A stretch of DNA of 64,000 bases from Linyphia triangularis (Eukaryota; Arthropoda; Arachnida; Araneae; Linyphiidae), in NCBI GenBank assembly GCA_963978545.1, contig OZ021721.1, positions 34,149,348 to 34,213,347 of the forward strand, given 5' to 3'. A model generated the notes under the pieces. It had not been told where the DNA came from and did not search any database. It saw nothing but the letters and a program-made list of their open reading frames with translations. This document shows, in pieces, positions 38,296 through 49,082 of the stretch. The stretch's first letter is position 1. Every line of letters starts with the position of its first letter. The position numbers were made by a program, and so were the translations under genes.

Positions 38296-39226
38296 TTAAT
38301 AATAATAAGGACTTCCTTGGCCCTGTCTTGCAGAGCAAAGATTTTCGAAGGAAAGCTTAATATTAGAAATAGCCTCTCTCAGTTTTGTTTCTATATTTAG
38401 CCGAGATCTATATTTTGTCTTCAAAGAAGCCACAGCAGAAAATTCAGTTTCACAAAGGTAGGATGTTGAAAATGGTAATAGAATGCAAAATACCCTTGTT
38501 TTTAGTGCAGAAAAATTATCCTCCACTCCTGCCCAAAATTCAAATAGTAATTTATTACTAAATTGTCTTTTGGTTTCACCACTTGTCGTGAAGTCTATGA
38601 ATTTTTCTTCCTCGTTAATTGAGAGTCCTTCGGGAGTCTTGTGATATGGATCCCTAACCCACTCGTAACCTGCTATCATTTTGTCGTCAGCAAGAAAATA
38701 CTTTTTAATATTCTTTGCCAGCATGGCTAAATGATTTTCAATGGTTACAAAAGCAACTTTTGCATGTTCTTCTTCAGCCTTGTAAGTTTTAGTACAATCA
38801 TCAACATTTGCAAACATTGTTAGGTTTTTTTGCTTTAAATTTCTGCTCCACAATTCCAATTTTCTACAAAAAGCATTAAATTTATCACTCGTATCCAACA
38901 TATATGAATTTGCCCCTTGGAGTTGAAGATTCCGGTTATTTAATTTCTCGAATATGTCGACCAAGTAGCTCAATTTCATCACGAATAAACCATCGCGAAA
39001 ATTCTCGGCTTCTGGTCTGTTTTCTTTTTTCAGGAAAATGGCGATTTCTTCTCTTAATTCATAAACACGTAGCAAAAATTTCCCACGTGATAACCATCTT
39101 GCTTCGCAATAAAATAGTAACGTTGAAGCCAAAGCTTCTCTGTGGATCATGCAATGTGTCCAGACGCACTGAGGCGATTTTTGTTTTACAAGTGCTTGTA
39201 TACTTTGTAATCTTTAGGAAATTGAA
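38296..39226 (-). pseudogene. hAT transposase, catalytic and C-terminal part
   Basis: The longest intact frame gives 284 codons from an ATG at 39150, but it is open further upstream to about 39226 (QSIQALVKQKSPQCVWTHC). It covers the hAT C/H block THCMIHREAL, then RWLSRGKFLLRVYELREEI (residues ~18-36). The C-terminal dimerisation region is CETEFSAVASLKTKYRSRL (~233-251), followed by ETKLREAISNI. This is the normal C-terminal end of a ZBED5/FAM200-like protein, about half the usual ~600 residues. The frame ends in YYY before the left terminal region. Confidence 0.85.
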
Positions 39227-39830
39227 CAAGCACCATCGGTGCATATTCCGACTCAATTTTTCCATTCTATGTTTCCCTCGTTCATAAAATCATTTAAAAT
39301 AGCAAATAATGAGAGCGCTGTTGTTTAGAGTTGTATTGGTTTGCAGAAAAGTATTTCTTCTACTACTGACATATTATTACAAAATCGAATATAGGCCCAA
39401 TTAAATGAGCATCTTTATTACTATCTGTTGCTTCATCAAGCTGTATTGCAAACAATTTGTTACGCAACTTCGAGAAAAGCTAACACCGTACATCTTCAGC
39501 TATATCACCAATTCGACGAGCAACAGTATCATTTGAAAGAGGTATAGACTGCAATTGTTTTGAAAAATTATCTCCAAACATAGTTTCTACAATCTCAATT
39601 GCTGCTGGCAAAATAACTCTTCTCCAATGGTGTAAGGTTTTTTACATCTAGCTATTTTATATGAAACTTTGTAAGATACAATTAAAGCTTTTTTATTCAC
39701 AGACAAAGTTTCTTTAAAAAATGATTTTTGCTTTTTATATGATTTTAATTTTAATTGGAAGAATTTTCTGGGTTTCTTGACGTACTCACTATGAAGCGTT
39801 TCCAAATGTCGTTTAAATTTATTATGTTTT
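39227..39830 (-). pseudogene. hAT transposase, middle part, frameshifted
   Basis: The minus strand reads HSEYVKKPRKFFQLKLKSYK (from ~39800), then after a frame change SIPLSNDTVARRIGDIAEDV and LFAIQLDEATDSNKDAHLIG. Further on it reads GICTDGACSIS. LDEATDS and CTDGA hold the first two acidic positions of the hAT catalytic triad. At least two stops (one after GDIAEDVRC, one after ACSIS) and several frameshifts inactivate it. Confidence 0.8.
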
Positions 39831-40035
39831 CATTCTGTTTTTCGGTCAATATTTTTGAGCAAATGATACACAGGGTCCTTTCTTCTTCATTTACTTCAGT
39901 ACTGGTAAACCCAAAATTTAAGTATTCTTGAGAATATTTTCTTGATTTTATTTTTGGTACCACGCTCGTCTGTTTACTTGTTGATGCTTGACTATCGTCT
40001 AATGCTCGCTTACTTCTGCTGAACAATTTATCCAT
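39751..40035 (-). pseudogene. hAT transposase N-terminus with BED-type zinc finger
   Basis: The frame starts MDKLFSRSKRALDDSQAST at 40035, next to the right terminal region. It runs through KSRKYSQEYLNFGFTSTEV and the zinc-binding CIIC pair. A frameshift near 39820-39830 moves the paired histidines (RHLETLH) into the adjacent frame. The lysine/serine-rich linker and KYSQEYL..GFT motif are typical of this hAT lineage. Translation would end in an aberrant tail (NPENSSN). Confidence 0.8.
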
Positions 40036-40489
40036 GAGTCTACATAAATCTAATGCCGTGAATATTTAATATGGTGAATTGGAATTAACACGAAAACATA
40101 TATAACATACACATTCACGATAGATTCGATAACGATAGAAGGATCGACTCGAATGATACTGGCTGGAATTGAAATTTGTGTTATCGAACATTTTCCTTCT
40201 TCCTATGAGAAAACATTTGCTCTGCGCATGCTCGAGACGGCATCGGTCGTGTTCACCGCCCGTTTGACAAAATGCCAAATGTGCTTGCCTCTTGCTCTCT
40301 TGGTTGCTCGCGTTGGCTCTTTTTTACTCTTGTTTTGGCAGTTAGTAAAAAATAATTTAAAAACAGAATCTAAAATACTCAATATACGTTATTGTTGTAT
40401 ACATTTTATTGTAAGAGGGGGGCGCGATGAAAATTATGATTGAAAACTGGGCCGCGAATACTGAAAGGTTGAGAAACGCTGCTATAGTG

Positions 40490-40876
40490 TTTGTAAGGCG
40501 ACACAAATTTTCTAGGACACCAAAGAATATTAACCCGAATCTGATGCAGATTGGTTGACGCTGCCGAATCTTACGGAAAGTTGATATTTAAATGATGCAC
40601 CAGGGGGGTACACTTGCACCCCCCTGCCCTTTGAAACTTACTGTGAAATTGGATAAAATAAGTGTTAATTCCAAGGGGAAAAAAAACAAATATGCTATTT
40701 TGAAACTGTAGTTCAATGTGGTTTTTATGGTTTATTGTGGTTTTTCTCTCAGGTGTTTCTTCCCCTATTATTTTATGTCTCCTGTTTATTTCCTATTAAG
40801 ACCTTAATATCTTTATCTTTTTATCTTGGTATCTATTTTTAGATTTCAATTGAGCTTTTCTTATACTGCATTTGTG
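40490..40876. repeat. Flanking repeat and MITE-head fragment
   Basis: At 40594-40650 the head of the CATGG-ended MITE family is present (GGGGGG, ACTTGCACCCCC, CTTTGAAACTTA); the 3' half is absent. The sequence before it includes CTGATGCAGATTGG, similar to the repeat flanking the hAT on the other side. Confidence 0.45.
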
Positions 40877-41079
<203 letters not shown>

Positions 41080-41947
41080 TTTTAATTTTTATTATTATTA
41101 TTTCTCTAACTTGGAAGAAATAAAATATTACACTTTAGTATTTTTAAATGCTTTATTAACTTCAAGCTCAGTCTCCTTTGAAGATAGATTATATTAAATC
41201 ATATCATTCTGACTCATCCATTCTGACAGCTAATTGCAAATTATTACTCTTTTCCAAAGAGACTGTTTAAGCATAAGATGGAAATAAATACAATATTGCA
41301 ACATCCAACAATTTTTGTATTTAACCTTTTTTTTTTCTTCCTCTTTCTTTCTTGGAGGTTTGCTTTATTTAATAACACAAGGGGATTGCTCTATTCTGGC
41401 GCAGTAATTTCTGTTTAATTTGTACAAGTTTAAATAAAAATGGTTTTTACTTTGAGCTATTATTATCATATGTTTGGCTAAGTCGATATGAACTAGCGCA
41501 TGGACTAATAACAGTTATTTCAATATTAATTGCTTTTAATTGATTATTTTTTCCATTTTCTTTGAAGAATTTCCTCTTCTGACTGGTAAGCAAATAAAAT
41601 TTATATGGTGTTTATTTGTTTAGTACAATTTGAATAAAGTTTATTTTTTTTCTATAAGTTTAATTACACAATCCAACATTTGATTTTCTATTTTTTTATT
41701 CCTCAATTGCTATGGATAAAAGTTTTTTTTTTCCTTCCAATTTTGACGAAAAAACATGTGTTGGTAGAAGGCCCGAAAAATAATTAGCTGAAGGACCCTT
41801 TTCAACTACTTTACTAACGCCATTGATATGTTCGGTCCGAACACACAAAATTCTACTTGGGTTATTTGTTTTTTACTCGAGGATAGGCGCCGCACGAGAA
41901 AGGAGTAGTTTTCGCTGAAAGTAGCCATACATACTATAGATAAAGAT
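41080..41947. other. AT-rich non-coding sequence
   Basis: Nothing was recognised. Confidence 0.4.
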
Positions 41948-41958
41948 ATCTTTTTCTG

Positions 41959-42141
41959 GAATAGTTGGTTGGTTTGTACGCTCAACGACCTATTTTTATG
42001 CACAATCAGGACAAATCAGGTGGAAATCTGTAGTTTAACGTGGATTCTGAATCACAAAGAACACCTATTCCTAACCCGGGATTCGAACCGGCCTTTGGCA
42101 CGCCAGGCTAGAGAGCTAACCTCACAGCCATCAGGTGGGCC
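41959..42141 (-). mobile_element. tRNA-derived SINE, family B
   Basis: In minus sense it starts GGCCCACCTGATGGCTGTGA, with A-box-like TGGCTGTGAGGTTAGCTC and B box GGTTCGAATCCC. It ends ACAAACCAACCAAC, with three further bases before the duplication. A perfect 11-bp target duplication, ATCTTTTTCTG, lies at 41948-41958 and 42142-42152. The tRNA head differs from family A while the tail motif is shared. Length is 183 bp. Confidence 0.85.
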
Positions 42142-42306
42142 ATCTTTTTCTGAAAAAGAATTTAATGTTTGGTGATAGAGAATTTTCTGGCGATATTCTT
42201 AGAATCTTAGATTTAACGATTTTTTAATGGGTTGTTGACGATTTCAGCGATCAAAGAGTTGGCAGTTCTGACTTCGGTCTTGTTTATTTGTGGCCTGAAA
42301 ATATTT

Positions 42307-42690
42307 GGAGGACTAATCGACCCACTTGCCGTCATCCAATCGAGATGGAATTTGACATATTCGTTGTCGATAAGAATTTATTGTATGAAGTTTTAGGCCT
42401 GTCACAAAAAGACTAATTATACATACGCTACTATTGTCGCATCGAATGACTCATTGAAATCATATTTGACTGTATCCAATCGATCTGAAACTTGGCAGAT
42501 AGATTCGATGTCCATGTCAATGCATTCTACCAAGTTTTGAAGGCTGTTACTGTCAATATAAGGATGATTTTACACAAGTTTGTATTTCGGCTTCAGATTA
42601 CTAATAAATCCACATCCAGTTATCTAATCGAGCTGAAACTTGGCAGATAGCCTCATTGAAGATGACAATCTATTCAATCGTCCAAAATTG
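42307..42690 (+). repeat. ~148-bp tandem repeat, locus 2 (three units)
   Basis: The core C[C/T]AATCGA followed by GAAACTTGGCAGATAG or a decayed form occurs at about 42336, 42476 and 42624, spacing 140 and 148. The first unit keeps CCCACTTGCCGTCATCCAAT, matching locus 1 at 21.9 kb. Confidence 0.7.
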
Positions 42691-45600
42691 ATATTTTCTT
42701 CGTAGTGGTCAAACATTGTGAAATCGCGATCTGAGCTCAATGACTTACAATTGTACATAGAAATTGATAATGCATAGTATAAAGTTTTATACTATTAAAA
42801 ACTTCATTTTACGGGTTATGTTTTGTTTTTTTGTAGTTCCATTTGAAACACTGTCTTTTAAATACTGCAAGAACTACTTGGAAAATTAAGAAAGAAGAAG
42901 AAGAAAAAAAAAAGAGAAAAAAAAAACATAGAAAAATAAGAAAACCCTTACTTTTTTAGTATTTTTACCATTTATTCTTGTGCAAGAATTTTTTTTTAAC
43001 AAGGTTGCTTTGGGCACCAAAAAAAAAAAAATCTACATAGAAGAAGATTTTTGAAAAATACATAACGTGATTTGTTCTTATTATCAAAGTGAAAAATATT
43101 GCATAATTGTTAATAGTAACATTTCATTAGGAATTGCAATAAAAATTTCTGAAATATTAATGATTTGTACAAAATTCTAACCGTCTTGCACTCCTTGTAA
43201 ATAATTCTGACGGCACCCATGTACCTAGATCTTTCGCCTGTTAGCTGATTATTCTGACCCTATGATCTCGAGTCTAACTTAAATTGCATTTGAGTTTCTT
43301 CTATAGCAGAAACAAGATGATATTCTTTCCATTGATAAGTCTCCAGTAAAAAAAGCAAATTTAATTAGTTTCAATAATATAATTATTCAGCGATATTAAT
43401 GTGTTTGAATCATATTTGAAGAAAACATTGATGCCTAAAAAAGGGTAATCTAAAAGTCGTTATTCTGTATGTGAAATTAAATTGGTATCAATTTTAATGA
43501 CACATTTAAGTTACTGAATGTAAAATGTAATATAAACTAATATTACATTTGTGGGAAATATGAGATTAAATTGATTAAGTGCTAAAATATGCCTTAAAAT
43601 AAGTTGAACTGTTTAAGAGTGGGTATTACGATGCTTAAAATTTTTTAATTATTTTTTATAATCTCTTGAAAAATTCATGATCTTCGGATTTTTCCGAACA
43701 TTTTCTCATTAAGTTATTTTTTCCTTTTCTCAGTGTTCCTTCGTAAGCGCCATCATAAACCGCCAAAGTTAATCAAGACCATACCAGCGATGATATTTCA
43801 AAAGAATTCAGAGCAGCATCTATTTCGAAATTAGTGGTAATTAGAGAATTCGTTATTCATTATATCAAATTAAGCGACCCCTTTCCCCCCTCTCTCTCTC
43901 TCCTTCCCGATTCAGACATCATAGTTTACCTATATTATAATTTATAGTCTATGTTTTATTTAAGAATGCACTTAGTAAATCCTGGTAATTTAACTAAAGT
44001 TCGTTCAGCCATTTTAGAATGGCTTAGTAACAATTTTTCCCTTTTATATATGTAATGAGTCCAGGACCATCGCAAGATGGATGCAATCATGGTAATTGGT
44101 AATAATAAAAAGGCAATTCTTATTCAGGCAGACACACGCAGTTTAATTTGGAACAACAAAGCACTTGGGGTTTCTAACATGGCAGACGGATTGAGAGTGA
44201 ATAAGAAAAAAGGATTATTCGGACACAAGGAAAGAGTGACGTCACGAGTCTGAGGATCTTTAGTAATAAAATTAGATAATATGAGAGTTTCATACCTATG
44301 TTAAGGAGAAAAGCGCCTTCCAAGGTCTGAGAACGCTGAAACTCAGCGAATATCAATGAGGGCGGGAAAAGTTAACGAAATCTCGAAAATCTGGTAATGC
44401 TTTTAGCTCTGAAATGACTTTAGTACGAAATCGATAAAGAATTTAAGGGACAATCTGATAGTACATACATTGGGTGACGCGTTACAAAATTATTATACTT
44501 ACATATATTAGTAAGAACAAATATCAGTTCGATTTATCCCTTCAAAACTGTAGATTCATTGTAAGATAATCAGCTTACCTAGAAGAAAAAATAACTTACT
44601 AAGTAAACGCTTCAGACTTTCATACTTACTAATGATTGCTGTCATAGAAAATATTATGGTACTATTTTTTATATCTTCCCTACTTTCAATTTATATACTA
44701 AATAAAATATTAAAATCCACAAAACATATAAAGTGTAAATCTCGCGTGTAGTATTCATTATCAAATGTATTTACATTACCAACAAGTGGAAATAGTTCTA
44801 CAGAAAAGAACTTGTTTTGAATGTCAAATTTGTATTTTAAAAATAAGCTTCATTCAACAATGAATAAGTTTTAGAAACGGTGATTGATTTCTTCTGAGCC
44901 AAACATAAAATTAACTCAATTTTCTTTGTATTTTTTCGTTGGTAACGGTTACAGACTAAAATCTGAAACTAGTATATATGGAAACGCTAAATGAGGTTGT
45001 TTATCGTGATAGAAACTGCCTGAAGTAGAAATTACATTGATTTTTATTTTTCCTTTTTCAATACTTAAGCATAAGTTTTTTCCACAGCTTAGTAACAACG
45101 TTAGCACGCAAGCATAGCACTAAATGCGAGGTTAAAGAGAACCATGAAGTTTACTCAGTTTCTATGGCAACCGTTTATGACATTCATAGGTTGTGACGTC
45201 AACGCTATACGATTTGTCAGTGATTGGACTAGCGGCAGTAGCCTGTTGCTGTTTCTCTCTGAATTTGTTTCCCCTTTGGGCTTTTATGTATCACTGTTTA
45301 AAATATCGTTTTTAAGCAAAATTCCAAAAACTAGACAATTATCGATTTAGAAACCTAGCCGACGAAAAGGCAAACCTAAAATTCAATTTGGTGATGATTA
45401 GTAAATTGTCATTATTTTTAACTTATTGTATATTCGTATATTCCAAAAATACATAAACTACATTGTTTTCTCCTAAAGGCATATTATTAACGTGTTTTTT
45501 TTTTGTTTTTTTTACTATACACATTACAGTATCACATCACTAAAACTAGTAACAATATTTAAACCCGACTTTGAGATAACTTCTCAATCTACAAATCGAA

Positions 45601-45770
45601 TGAAATTAAGTTTTGTACCACAAACTTAAAAAAATTAGTAATTATTAACTAATATTAGATAAGTTTCTACTTACTCATTCAAATATTTGGGTTTCTTAAA
45701 CGATCACATTTTCTTGTACAGCTTAATGCTTCTTCTTATGTAAGTCAAATAATTAAAGTTGGATAATTAT
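42691..45770. other. Non-coding sequence with a MITE 3' fragment and two TGACGTCA sites
   Basis: The 3' end of the CATGG-ended MITE family lies at about 43176-43221 (CCGTCTTGCACTCC, then GACGGCACCCATG). Full CRE-type palindromes TGACGTCA occur near 44238 and 45195. A 24-codon frame with a good initiation context at 44179 is discussed under findings. No gene could be supported. Confidence 0.4.
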
Positions 45771-45835
45771 AAAGAATTTAAGTAGTGAAGAATTAAAGTT
45801 GTAGAGAATTAAAGTTGTAAAGAATTAAAGTAAGT
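45771..45835 (+). repeat. 16-bp imperfect tandem repeat, ~4 copies
   Basis: GAATTAAAGTTGTA.A repeats with small changes. Confidence 0.8.
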
Positions 45836-46377
45836 TTGTTAAGAATAAGGTGTTGTAAAGACGTTGAGTAAAAACCCAAGCAACCTAAACTCCAAAATTA
45901 GATATTAATTATAGCTTCTGTGGGTAAATCTGGTATTAGATTAGTATGTGCTAAATGTTTGGTTAAAAATAGCTGAGTAAGTTAGAGAAACTATAAAATT
46001 TAACATTGATATTTGGGTAAGGTTGGCCTAATCCGGGATTTGATAAACAAAAACTGATACAACATAAAGCCAGAGGGAAACTTGGAAATTTTGTCCACGA
46101 GCATTTCTCATACAATAATCCAGCCAATTTTTATTGCATGCCCTGAGACATTAAGTCAATAAGAAAGTACTAAATATTTTTATCCTGCATTCTTTTCGAA
46201 GTAAATCTTTTCCAGTAAATATTTCTACATTGATTGCAAGAGTATTTATCTATCCCAATGCAGTTGGCCAAAACCTTGTCAGTGTGCATGTTACAAAAGC
46301 TTTAAATTAACATCAATTTGTAATAACGTAAATTAGTAAAGCAATGCTGTAATTTACCTTTGCACTGTTTCAAAGTA

Positions 46378-46865
46378 CACTGTTATGGTACCAGTACACT
46401 CTCGTCGAGTACTTCGGGCGAGAGATCGGCCTATATCTCACTTCGAGGAAACCAAGTTCACTCTCGCTTTGTCTCAGTCAGAATGGAGGCAAATTTACTC
46501 GCTCACCTCTCGGGCAAACTCAGGACCTTTGGCTCGTGCCAAAAAACCGACTTCAGACGGAGAACAGGCGAGCCCGAGTGTTGACGAAGTGAGATAGGCA
46601 GAGAGTGCCAAGTACACTCTCCCACTCGCACCCGCTCGTCTTGTCTCGGCGAGAGTGTACTGGTACCATTAAAAATTTGGATCCACCTTGTCCCGAAAAA
46701 TGGTTCCCATTTAGCTGCAACGAACATTTGGTGCTTAGTTTCACGATTTAATATTGCTACCTCGGATCTTAGCACCATTAAATCGTGAAACTAAGCCCCA
46801 AATATTGGTTGGAGCTAAATGGGAACCAATTTTTGGTGCAAGGGAGGACAAAAATTTTACCAGTG
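46378..46865. mobile_element. Mariner-like MITE, copy interrupted by another element
   Basis: The ends CACTGTTA... and ...CCAGTG are flanked by TA (46376-46377 and 46866-46867). Removing the 283-bp insert and one TTA leaves 202 bp, against 203 bp for the uninterrupted copy at 54.8 kb. The two halves fold back on each other (AACCAACATTTGGTGC-type arms around CCTCGG). Confidence 0.85.
46386..46668. mobile_element. G+C-rich foldback element nested in the MITE
   Basis: Terminal repeat TGGTACCAGTACACTCTCG is perfect for 19 bp at both ends and matches on in patches deep into the element. Its 3-bp flanks are TTA on both sides (46383-46385 and 46669-46671), the TWA-type duplication of PIF/Harbinger elements. 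That class is suggested only by the flank. Base composition is markedly richer in G+C than the surroundings. No transposase is encoded. Confidence 0.8.
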
Positions 46866-46894
46866 TAAATAGAGCAAAACTGATTCTTGCTCTT

Positions 46895-46926
46895 TGTGCA
46901 AGGTGGATCCAAATTTTTCACAATGG
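46895..46926 (+). repeat. Extra right-end fragment of the mariner-like MITE
   Basis: GTGCAAGGTGGATCCAAATT followed by TTTCACAATG repeats the MITE right end 30 bp beyond the complete copy. Confidence 0.6.
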
Positions 46927-47069
46927 ATGTTACAATTTCTGTAAATTACATTAAAATCGGTTCAGACGCTTTACATATGCTTAGTTTCATACATATAAAC
47001 GAACAAACCCATAAATTAACATACTTTCCCATAATATATTAGTATAAATTTATAGCATTTACCATATTA

Positions 47070-47556
47070 TATTAGTTTATGAGATGAAGAGAATAAATTA
47101 CAGATCTGAGAAAATTCGTTAAAATCCGTTCAGTCGTTTTAAGTTTGCTGTATAATTAACCACCAAACTTTCTTTTTAATACGTTTTTATTAGCTTCGTA
47201 TGTATCTATGTAACGGAATATTTGAACTCGATTTTCGACCACTTCAAAATGTTGGATTTATTTGAAATTTTGCACAGTTATCAAGGACCGATGACGCCGA
47301 CCAAACGGTATAGTGGTTAGTGCTTCTAGACCACGAAGTTGCGGATTCGAGTCCCGTGTAGGCATGGGTGTTTGTAAATGTATGTTGGCTTGTCAAATGA
47401 CGAATATTTCGGCGTATTATAGCCCTCGTGTTGCTGACGGCGCCAGACAATCTGAAAACAACCAACCAAGGACCGATGACAATACAATAATTCAATAAGT
47501 TTGTCGCAAGGATTAGCTAGTGTTGCCCTTGCACCGTTAAACTCCAATCAACCAAC
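47070..47556 (+). repeat. Retroelement-like 3' region ending in CAACCAACC
   Basis: Text such as AAATCCGTTCAGTCGTTTTA, then TATGTAACGGAATATTTGAA and CAAGGACCGATGACAATACA is of the kind I remember from 3' parts of abundant arthropod retroelements. Ignoring the inserted SINE, it ends AATCAACCAACC at about 47545-47556, the tail shared by the SINEs. The identity is an inference. Confidence 0.4.
47296..47467 (+). mobile_element. tRNA-derived SINE, family A, copy 3
   Basis: The plus-sense copy starts GCCGACCAAACGGTATAGTG; the B box is GGATTCGAGTCCC and it ends AAAACAACCAACC. A perfect 13-bp target duplication, AAGGACCGATGAC, lies at 47283-47295 and 47468-47480. The anticodon-arm region is shortened compared with copy 1. 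Length is 172 bp. Confidence 0.92.
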
Positions 47557-47947
47557 CTACTCCGGAATCGAACCCTGGTGTCTCGTTACACGTTACAACC
47601 TCAGTAGTCACAGAACCTACCATCTACAGTTGATAAGGCAGACATTTGAAAGATCTGTCGTGGGCACTATGGTTATACTATCAGCAAAAAGTTATTCAGA
47701 TTTATCATATAATAATGATGGACGAGCCACCGATTGGTTTTGATCTAATATTAAAGCGTTCCTTTCATCTGGTCGGAACTCTGGATTGCAAGGATTAGCT
47801 CTAGAAATACCATAGTTTCCCATGTAAATGTGGACACGATCTAAGGGGCCATAACCGAATTAATGAGCTATTCGCGGTTTCACCTTAATATGACGTGCAC
47901 TTAGACATGCATTGAGACAAGCATATGACTACTGGCCGGATCAACTA
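47557..47947 (-). pseudogene. Truncated 18S rRNA gene fragment (5' ~400 nt)
   Basis: The minus strand follows the start of eukaryotic 18S rRNA in order: GTTGATCC.GCCAGTAGTCA, ATATGCTTGTCTCAA, CATGCATGTCTAAGT, GAAACCGCGAATAGCTCATT, TTATGG.CCCTTAGATCGT, TTTCTAGAGCTAAT, GATCAAAACCAATCGG.GGC, TCTTTCAAATGTCTGCC, GATGGTAGGTTCTG and GGGTTCGATTCCGGAG. It stops there, about position 400 of the gene. Compared with the usual sequence it has a ~11-nt deletion after GTCTCAA and many substitutions in otherwise invariant positions, so it is a non-functional dispersed copy. No other rDNA flanks it. Confidence 0.92.
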
Positions 47948-47998
47948 ATATGGAGTTTCATTCACGTTTCACATTTGAATAATTAAAAGTTTAAGAAA

Positions 47999-48036
47999 CT
48001 AAAAAACACGCTTTAATAGAAAGCGTGTTTTTTTAG
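47999..48036. repeat. Hairpin beside the 18S fragment
   Basis: Arms CTAAAAAACACGCTTT and AAAGCGTGTTTTTTTAG pair around AATAG with one bulged T. Confidence 0.85.
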
Positions 48037-48075
48037 TCGCATTAGCCTTACGAGGATCTTCAGGATTAGTGATTT

Positions 48076-48078
<3 letters not shown>

Positions 48079-48158
<80 letters not shown>
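48079..48158. repeat. (AT)n microsatellite, ~80 bp
   Basis: An uninterrupted dinucleotide array. Confidence 0.98.
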
Positions 48159-48162
<4 letters not shown>

Positions 48163-48199
48163 ACCAGAGGGATGGGAGGGTAAGGTGACGTTCGGCTAG

Positions 48200-48472
48200 C
48201 GCAAAGAGTTAATTATTCCAAAAGGTGTGGTCGAACCGAAGTATGTGGATTTTATAGATTTCTCAGTGACGTTCGACGAGACTCAATGCGCTTCTCGCAA
48301 ACTGCAGAAAATACTAGAGATTTCTGAAGCCAAAATCGAAAGTTCTAATGGGAATACATTACATATAGATAGATATTCATACTTAAAAGAAAATTCAGTC
48401 TTATACTTCACCAACCAAAAAACAAATACCTCAATATCTATAGATGTTATGAATCAGAACAAAATAAAATAA
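48200..48472 (+). CDS. Unassigned 90-codon open frame
   Basis: The frame is open from a TAG at 48197-48199 to a TAA at 48470-48472. It reads GVVEPKYVDFIDFSVTFDE, then ISEAKIESSNGNTLHIDRYS and YLKENSVLYFTNQKTNTSIS. Residue use looks more protein-like than that of neighbouring chance frames (balanced D/E/K, few long homopolymers), but there is no ATG near its start and no family I recognise. A methionine-initiated start is absent before the internal codons, so it would be an exon or a fragment of a mobile element. Chance cannot be excluded. Confidence 0.2.
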   Translation, partial: RKELIIPKGVVEPKYVDFIDFSVTFDETQCASRKLQKILEISEAKIESSNGNTLHIDRYSYLKENSVLYFTNQKTNTSISIDVMNQNKIK

Positions 48473-49081
48473 ATGTAAATATTTTAGTACAGTCGAAATT
48501 ATCCTCAAATGGAATCTCTAGAAAACAAGCTGTAGATTGATGTTTTGATGAAGTGTCATCAAAAAGATTTCCTTTCTTTTCCATTTACAATAGGGTAAAA
48601 AGAATGAGATTATCTATTTTTTTTTCTATGAAGCAAAAAAAAAAAAAATTTAAGTAGGGAAGAAGTATCATTTTCGTGATTGTTCTCTATTACAGTTTGA
48701 GAAGGTTATTTAAGACAAATTATTATTAAAAAAAAAGTCCATTTCATTCTTGCAACTACAACTATTAAATTTAATTAGTAAACAATTGTTGAAGAGTTTA
48801 ACACATATAAAACGTACACACCATATGTGCCGAGCAGATATTTCAGATAGCCTTGAAATTATTTCATGTTTAGGAACACACACAAAAATTCCTTAATACA
48901 TGGGTATTTGTATTTTAATCTCCACAACCTGAAAAATGCAGAATGAAGCTGAAACATTTAATACATAAAAACATTGCCACATTTGTCAGGCACATTTTCA
49001 TACTAACATTAATTTTATTGAGGAAATTAACAAGCCGTGAGAAAAAAAAATTCTGCCTTACTTCATCTTTTGCCTTAGCTT
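48473..49081. other. AT-rich non-coding sequence
   Basis: Nothing was recognised. Confidence 0.4.
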
Positions 49082-49082
49082 T

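Larger units (their letters stand above)
38062..40481 (-). mobile_element. hAT transposon with broken ZBED5/FAM200-like transposase
   Basis: The left end CAGAGATTCTCAACCTGTGG and the inverted right end CAGCGTTTCTCAACCTTTCA are hAT-type terminal repeats. The 8-bp flanks CCATAGTG (38054-38061) and CTATAGTG (40482-40489) differ at one base, as expected for an old target duplication. Subterminal G/C-rich GGGGCGCG motifs occur near both ends. The 2420-bp body encodes a minus-strand transposase in three or more disrupted pieces. The family resemblance is to the hAT lineage that gave rise to vertebrate ZBED5 and FAM200 genes. Confidence 0.9.

Noticed and set aside
38904..39287. 127-codon plus-strand frame
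   Set aside because: It is antisense to the recognisable hAT transposase and has no independent support.
46360..46954. Five overlapping frames of 63-91 codons
   Set aside because: They arise from the G+C-rich foldback and the surrounding MITE; frames on both strands mirror each other because of the inverted repeats.
47555..47640. A B-box-like GGGTTCGATTCCGG suggesting another tRNA or SINE
   Set aside because: It is collinear with the 18S rRNA fragment, which normally contains GGGUUCGAUUCCGGAG.
48003..48036. Rho-independent-type terminator
   Set aside because: The hairpin followed by T looks like one, but the window is eukaryotic and no transcription unit ends here.
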